29,601 bases of DNA, from positions 1 through 29,601 of the forward strand of contig CAZOBJ010000030.1 in assembly GCA_964577825.1 (NCBI GenBank), in the 5' to 3' direction. How positions within the stretch are numbered: position 1 is the first letter of the stretch; each line of letters starts with the position of its first letter. The notes under the pieces are model-generated. The model made no database searches and had not been told where the DNA came from. It worked only from the letters and a program-made list of their open reading frames with translations. The DNA comes from CAZOBJ01 sp964577825. GTDB taxonomy: Bacteria; Planctomycetota; SZUA-567; JAFGNG01. Shown here in pieces: positions 25,742 to 29,601 of this stretch. Position numbers and translations under genes: made by a program.

Positions 25742-26659
25742 TCACCGTCCGGTCAGCCACAACCAGAAGCGCGTGAGGGTGCCGCCTCCATGCGCGTAGT
25801 CGGTGGCCGGTCCACGCGGCGGGCGGGCGAGCGTGGCGTGCGCGAGAAAGAAGCGTTCCCAGTCGCGCGCCTCCTTGGCCGTGCGGAACGCGTCGAGCAC
25901 CGTGGTGACGCGCTCGAAGCCCGCGGCGGGCGAGAGGGGCGCCTTCTCGTTCAGGCCCAGCCGGGCGAGCGCAGCGTCGACCTCCTCGCGCGAGAGCGCA
26001 TCCAGCCCGTGCCGGTCGATGGGCCGCAGGCGCGCGTCGCGCAGGGCCTGGTGGACCACCCGGTAGTCGGGATCGGTTTGCCGGCTGCGTTTGGCCAGGC
26101 GCAAGAGCAGCGCATACTCGCGGCGCGTGGCCTTGCACGCGCGCACCCGCATGCGCCGGTAGATGTCCGCGTACCCGAGCTCGTACTCGTGCAGCCCGGC
26201 CACCGTATCCAGGAGCGCGAACCGGTATCCGGCCTCCTGCATGCGGCGGCGCACCGCGCTCTCGGGCTTGAGGTCCGGTCCGGTGTCTTCGAGCACGCGC
26301 AGGCCCTCGCGCAACAGGTCCGTTGGATACCCGTGGAATCCGAGGTTGAGCACGGCCTGGTGGAAGCGCCACGCCCCACGCGGGGACACGCGGAACACGC
26401 CCGGCCCAACCCGCACGGCCTCGTCCAGGCACCGGGCGGCCGCGCCCGGGGCGAGCAGGCAGTCCGCGTCCAGGCAGAACGTCCAGGGGCACCCGATCTC
26501 CAGGCCGCGCTCGAAGCTTGCGCGCACCGCGCGGCGGAAGGGCACCTCGTGGACCACGGCCACCTCGGCCGCGCCCTGGGCGCACGCCAGGCGGCAGGCC
26601 AGCGGCTCGGTGCGCTCGCCCGCGGCGCGCACCACGATGGCGAAGGCCGGCCGGCTCAT
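25742..26659 (-). CDS. Family-2-like (GT-A) glycosyltransferase
   Basis: The 305-residue protein starts MSRPAFAIVVRAAGERTEPL and has VAVVHEVPF, PWTFCLDADCLL with the D64-A-D66 element typical of GT-A metal-binding sites, and a helical C-terminal part. The N-terminal region is shortened compared with classical GT2 enzymes, and later motifs (ED or QxxRW) are not clear, so activity is not certain. It has no membrane segment. The ATG overlaps the radical SAM stop by 4 bases (ATGA), so both are probably made together. The frame extends 29 codons upstream inside the radical SAM gene and is not used. Confidence 0.65.
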   Translation of the reverse strand: MSRPAFAIVVRAAGERTEPLACRLACAQGAAEVAVVHEVPFRRAVRASFERGLEIGCPWTFCLDADCLLAPGAAARCLDEAVRVGPGVFRVSPRGAWRFHQAVLNLGFHGYPTDLLREGLRVLEDTGPDLKPESAVRRRMQEAGYRFALLDTVAGLHEYELGYADIYRRMRVRACKATRREYALLLRLAKRSRQTDPDYRVVHQALRDARLRPIDRHGLDALSREEVDAALARLGLNEKAPLSPAAGFERVTTVLDAFRTAKEARDWERFFLAHATLARPPRGPATDYAHGGGTLTRFWLWLTGR

Positions 26660-28101
26660 GCGCCGCCCCCCACCGAGAGCAGGCCGGCAACGCGGCGCAG
26701 CGCTCCGGCGGCGGCGCGGCGCCACCACGGCGGGCCCGGATGCCACAGGCCGTCCAGCTCGTCCTTGAGCAGGCGAATCTCGCGCGCGGAGAACCGGTGC
26801 GCGGGCGCGAGCGGCCGGCGCTCGGCGTCTCGGTGGTAGTCGAGCCCGGGCGGGGGCGCCTGCCAGTCGAAGTCCGGATGCTCGGCCAGGAACGCGTCCG
26901 TCCAGGCGCTGCCCGGATACAGGCGCAGCCCGCAGTCCGGGCTGATGGACGCGTCGCGGCCCAGGCCCGCGCGGCGGACAAAGTCGATGGTCATGCGCGC
27001 CTCGTCAAAGGTCTCGCCGGGCATGCCGCAGATAAACGACGCCCGCGTGCGGATCCCGTGCCTGCGGCAGGCCTCCAGGGCCGCGTAAGCCTGGTCCACG
27101 GTGATCCCCTTGCCGATCTCCCGGAGCATGCGGGGGCTGCCGGACTCGATACCGAAGCTGATCGAGGCGCATCCGGTCTCGCGCATCTCCTGGAGCAGCG
27201 CATCGTCGATCACGTCCGCCCGGCTCCAGCACGCCCAGCGGAAGGGCCGCGCCGCGCTGCGGAATCCGGCCACGAGCGCGGCCAGACGGTCCGGGTGCGC
27301 GGTCAGGGTGTCGTCGTAGAAGAGCAGGTTGTCCACGCGCGGGTAGCTCTCCAGGATGGTGTTCACCTCCGCGAGCACGCTCTGCGCGGACCGGATCCGG
27401 TACTCGGGGAAGATCCGCGGCGTTGCGCAGAACTTGCACCGCCCCACGCACCCGCGGCTGGCCATCAGGGTCATGGTGTGGCCCGAGTCGAACTCCCCGA
27501 TCCGGATGTCGTACCCGGCCACGTTGAAGAGGTGCCGCGCCGGGAAGGGCAACGCGTCCAGGTCCTGAATCTGTGCACGTGGGCCATGATGCCGTATGGC
27601 CTCCCCGTCCCGCCACATGAGGCCCTGGATGCCCGCCCAGGACGCGCCGCGCGCAACCGCGGCCGCGAGCTCGGCAGCGGTGACCTCGCCCTCGCCGAGT
27701 ACGCACCCGTCGATCTGCGGGATCGCGCGCAGCGTGCTCTCTGCTTCGAAGGTCACATGCGGCCCGCCCACCACGAGCTTCGCCGCGGGGCACAGGTCCT
27801 TGATCGTGCGGGCCCAGAACCCGAAGTTGTACCGCGCGTAGGTGGACCCCGTGAATCCGACGAGCGCGGGGTCGAACGCGGCCACCTCGCGCCGGGCCCA
27901 GGGCGTGGAGTGCGTGTAGTTCCATGCGGCCATGGTGCGGGTCTGGGCGAGGTCCAGGACCGTGACCCGCGCGCCGGCCCGTTCTAGCGCCGCGGCGATG
28001 TAGGCAAGGCCCAGCGGGATGCCGTACCCCTTGCCGCTGAAGGCCGGGTCCGGAATGTTGACGAGCAGGACCCGTACGGGCCCGGCGTGGGGGATGTGCA
28101 T
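26656..28101 (-). CDS. B12-binding-domain radical SAM protein
   Basis: The 481-residue protein has an N-terminal Rossmann-like region like the cobalamin-binding domain of BchE/HpnP-type proteins (VLLVNIPDPAFSGKGYGIPLGLAYIAAALE, VLDLA, ALVGFTGS, KLVVGGPHVTFE, LGEGEV) and a radical SAM core with the Fe4S4 motif C218-xxx-C222-xx-C225 in SRGCVGRCKFCATPR. The GIESGS (317-322) and PGET (361-364) segments are also typical. Classical DxHxxG histidine for base-off cobalamin is not seen, so cobalamin binding is uncertain. Family members methylate or rearrange unreactive carbons in lipids, hopanoids and natural products; here glycan or lipid modification is inferred from the neighbours. The ATG at 28101 has GGAGAGGA about 11 bases upstream, and a good promoter. 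Confidence 0.85.
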   Translation of the reverse strand: MHIPHAGPVRVLLVNIPDPAFSGKGYGIPLGLAYIAAALERAGARVTVLDLAQTRTMAAWNYTHSTPWARREVAAFDPALVGFTGSTYARYNFGFWARTIKDLCPAAKLVVGGPHVTFEAESTLRAIPQIDGCVLGEGEVTAAELAAAVARGASWAGIQGLMWRDGEAIRHHGPRAQIQDLDALPFPARHLFNVAGYDIRIGEFDSGHTMTLMASRGCVGRCKFCATPRIFPEYRIRSAQSVLAEVNTILESYPRVDNLLFYDDTLTAHPDRLAALVAGFRSAARPFRWACWSRADVIDDALLQEMRETGCASISFGIESGSPRMLREIGKGITVDQAYAALEACRRHGIRTRASFICGMPGETFDEARMTIDFVRRAGLGRDASISPDCGLRLYPGSAWTDAFLAEHPDFDWQAPPPGLDYHRDAERRPLAPAHRFSAREIRLLKDELDGLWHPGPPWWRRAAAGALRRVAGLLSVGGGA

Positions 28102-28141
28102 CGGTGCGTCGGTCCTCTCCGGCCGATCGTCGTTGCCCTCC

Positions 28142-28169
28142 AGTGTACGAACTGGGCTGCGCCAGACAA
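28142..28169 (-). promoter_or_regulatory. Sigma-70-like promoter for the radical SAM unit
   Basis: On the minus strand TTGTCT (28169-28164) and TACACT (28147-28142) are 16 bases apart, four of six consensus bases each. The predicted leader to the ATG at 28101 is about 34 bases. It diverges from the exosortase promoter. Confidence 0.5.
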
Positions 28170-28200
28170 GCCCGCGGCGCGTGCCCGGGGCGCTGCGCCG

Positions 28201-28229
28201 TTGCATTCGTCCCACCGACCGCGCAGAAT
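28201..28229 (+). promoter_or_regulatory. Sigma-70-like promoter for the exosortase unit
   Basis: TTGCAT (28201-28206) and CAGAAT (28224-28229) are 17 bases apart. The predicted leader is about 23 bases, holding GAGAAAGGGA (28240-28249) as ribosome-binding site before the ATG at 28259. The -35 of the divergent promoter lies 32 bases upstream. Confidence 0.5.
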
Positions 28230-28258
28230 GGACCGGGCCGAGAAAGGGATGCATCGAG

Positions 28259-29236
28259 ATGGCGCGCACGCGCGCAAAGCCGACCGAGCGGCGGGGCCTG
28301 CGGGCCCTGGAGGCGCTGGCCCTGGCGGCCGGGGCCGGGGTCCTGATTGCCCAGGCCGGGCCGCGGCTCCTGGCGGAGTGGTGGGCGAACCCGGATGCCG
28401 GGCATGTGGCCTTTGTGCTGCCGGTGGGGTTCTTTGTCCTGGTCCGCCGTTTCCGGCCGCGCGACGCGCGCAAGCCCATGTCAAAGGTCTCGGACCCGAG
28501 CGACCCTCCTGGCCGCGGGGTCGGGGGGGCAATCCCCGCAAGCCGGTCGTCTCGGCCGGATTGGGCGAGCGGAATCCCGTTTCTTGCCGCGGGATTCGCG
28601 TGCCTGTTCCTGGACGCGGTGGTGCGCGAGGAGATGCTCCTCGGCCTGGGCCTGGTGCTGGCCATTCCGGGCGCGGCTGCATTGCTGCGCGGCCGCGCGG
28701 GGCTGCGGTCCGCGCTCTTTCCCACGCTCCTCTTTGTCTTCGCCGTGCCCTGGCCCCAGACCGCGGTGCGCCACCTCCTGCACATGCCCCTGCAACGAGC
28801 GAGCGCTGCGTGCACGGGCGGGCTCCTCGGCCTGTTCGGACAGGAGGCGCAGGTGAGCGGCTCCGTGGTCACGCTGGGCACGGAGGCCCTCAACGTGGCG
28901 GAGGCCTGCTCGGGCCTGAAGGCCATGACCGCGCTCGTGTTCCTTGCCCTGCTCCTCGGCGCACTGCTCGCGCCCGCGTCCGGGCTCGGACGCGCCGGGC
29001 TCGCGGTGTGGGGGCTCGTCGCCGCGTTCCTGGCGAACGTGGTCCGCCTCGTGGCGGCAGGCGCAATGCTGCGCGCCGGCGGGCAGGGGACTGCGGACGC
29101 GTTTCTGCACGGATCGTCCGTGCTGGTGGTCTATGGCGCTGGCGCCGCGCTCGTGGCCGGGGCCGCGGTGCTTGTGCGAGACCTGTGTGCGCGGCCGGTG
29201 CGCGCACGCGCTGCGGGCAAGGAGGCGATGCCATGA
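28259..29236 (+). CDS. Exosortase (archaeosortase/exosortase family transpeptidase)
   Basis: The 325-residue polytopic membrane protein shows the exosortase catalytic triad: C217 in LNVAEACSGLKAM, R263 in FLANVVRL and H284 in ADAFLHGSSV. About eight hydrophobic segments are visible. Exosortases cleave and transfer C-terminally tagged (PEP-CTERM-type) proteins at the cell surface, usually in bacteria making extracellular polysaccharide, which fits the neighbours. The ATG at 28259 begins with a basic stretch followed by the first membrane helix. Between residues about 72 and 103 lies a hydrophilic, Pro/Ser/Gly-rich loop whose codons (TCA, CCT, GCA, TCT, GGA) are unlike the rest of the gene. The stop overlaps the next ATG by 4 bases. 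No PEP-CTERM target was found in the window. Confidence 0.9.
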   Translation: MARTRAKPTERRGLRALEALALAAGAGVLIAQAGPRLLAEWWANPDAGHVAFVLPVGFFVLVRRFRPRDARKPMSKVSDPSDPPGRGVGGAIPASRSSRPDWASGIPFLAAGFACLFLDAVVREEMLLGLGLVLAIPGAAALLRGRAGLRSALFPTLLFVFAVPWPQTAVRHLLHMPLQRASAACTGGLLGLFGQEAQVSGSVVTLGTEALNVAEACSGLKAMTALVFLALLLGALLAPASGLGRAGLAVWGLVAAFLANVVRLVAAGAMLRAGGQGTADAFLHGSSVLVVYGAGAALVAGAAVLVRDLCARPVRARAAGKEAMP

Positions 29237-29601
29237 GGCCGGGCGTGTGGGCGCTCGTGGCTTGGCTGGGGCTTGCCGCTGCTGTCGGGCCCGTGGTGCA
29301 CTGGCCCGCGCGTGTGCCCCGGGGACCGTCCCTGCACGCGATCCCGCGCGAGATCGGCCCCTGGCGTTCGCGGCGCGCCGCGCTGACCCCGCACCAGGAC
29401 ATGCTCGCCTTCGGCGCCGCGAACCTGTACGACGAGCATCTGGTGCGCGTATACACCCGGTCCGGGGCCCCGGACCTGGAGGTGCAGGTCTTCTACTGCG
29501 GGTCGCGCCGTCCGCGCAACGGGCTCACGAACACCCTGCACAAGGTGAACTGCCTGCACGGCCACTACACGAGCGTGGAGCGCCAGGCCGTGGACCTGGC
29601 C
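29233..29601 (+). CDS. EpsI-type exosortase-associated protein, truncated by window edge
   Basis: The frame starts at the ATG overlapping the exosortase stop (ATGA), with GGAGG at 29221-29225, and stays open to the window end, giving the first 123 residues. It begins with a hydrophobic segment (residues about 6-23, WALVAWLGLAAAVGPVV) that anchors it or serves as signal, then a periplasmic domain with LVRVYTRSG, LEVQVFYCGSRRPRNG and HKVNCLHGHYT. The Tyr-Cys-Gly-Ser and Cys-Leu-x-Gly elements match the pattern of EpsI domains (YYRSQRxG, then a CLPG motif), often encoded directly after, or fused to, exosortases. Its exact role is not known; it is assumed to assist the exosortase or polymer assembly. 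The C-terminal part lies outside. Confidence 0.75.
   Translation, partial: MRPGVWALVAWLGLAAAVGPVVHWPARVPRGPSLHAIPREIGPWRSRRAALTPHQDMLAFGAANLYDEHLVRVYTRSGAPDLEVQVFYCGSRRPRNGLTNTLHKVNCLHGHYTSVERQAVDLA

Noticed and set aside
28102..28926. N-terminal extension of the radical SAM protein
   Set aside because: It runs antisense to the exosortase gene and past both promoters, and is Pro/Arg-rich without domain similarity.

Overview
The window is very GC-rich (clearly above 65%), with almost pure G/C third codon positions and tight gene packing: most neighbours overlap by 1 to 17 bases or abut, and no gap exceeds about 175 bases. It is bacterial chromosome with no insertion sequence, CRISPR array, rRNA or tRNA that I can see. 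A secreted beta-helix-like protein, a DUF6259-type TIM-barrel protein, an exosortase/EpsI pair and a PurF-like protein lacking its catalytic cysteine together suggest a member of the PVC superphylum (Kiritimatiellota, Lentisphaerota or a planctomycete-like lineage). That placement is inference from gene content and composition only.

Left part (1-8141): the end of an ABC-2-type permease gene, an orphan NarL/FixJ response regulator, then a tightly linked trio: full-length carB, a PurF-like protein whose glutaminase half is degenerate but whose phosphoribosyltransferase half and Fe-S ligands look intact, and a P-loop DUF1846 protein. This trio is the most interesting part of the window, because the carbamoyl-phosphate synthase is coupled to two proteins without an assigned reaction.

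Middle (8142-19161): a cytoplasmic DUF6259 glycosidase-like protein, a secreted beta-helix-like protein, then a likely six-gene operon under one good promoter: proB, proA, a large secreted protein of unknown function, a UlaG-like metallo-hydrolase, a D-lyxose isomerase and a glycosyltransferase-like protein. Proline synthesis is thus joined to sugar genes by translational coupling.

Right part (19162-29601): a surface-polysaccharide region. On the minus strand lie a Wzm/Wzt-type ABC exporter with a C-terminal extension on the ATPase, a five-gene unit of three methyltransferases, a nucleotide-sugar epimerase/dehydratase and a glycosyltransferase, and a two-gene unit of a radical SAM protein and a family-2-like glycosyltransferase. 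Diverging on the plus strand are an exosortase and the start of an EpsI-type partner. A model consistent with the order is synthesis of a methyl-decorated polysaccharide, ABC-transporter export with the Wzt C-terminal domain reading the modified end, and exosortase-linked anchoring of proteins in an extracellular polymer.

Six intergenic sites fit a common sigma-70-like pattern (TTG-containing -35, 16 or 17 bp spacer, mostly TACANT or TATGCT -10). Most lie so that the predicted leader is about 25 to 40 bases; they divide the window into likely transcription units.
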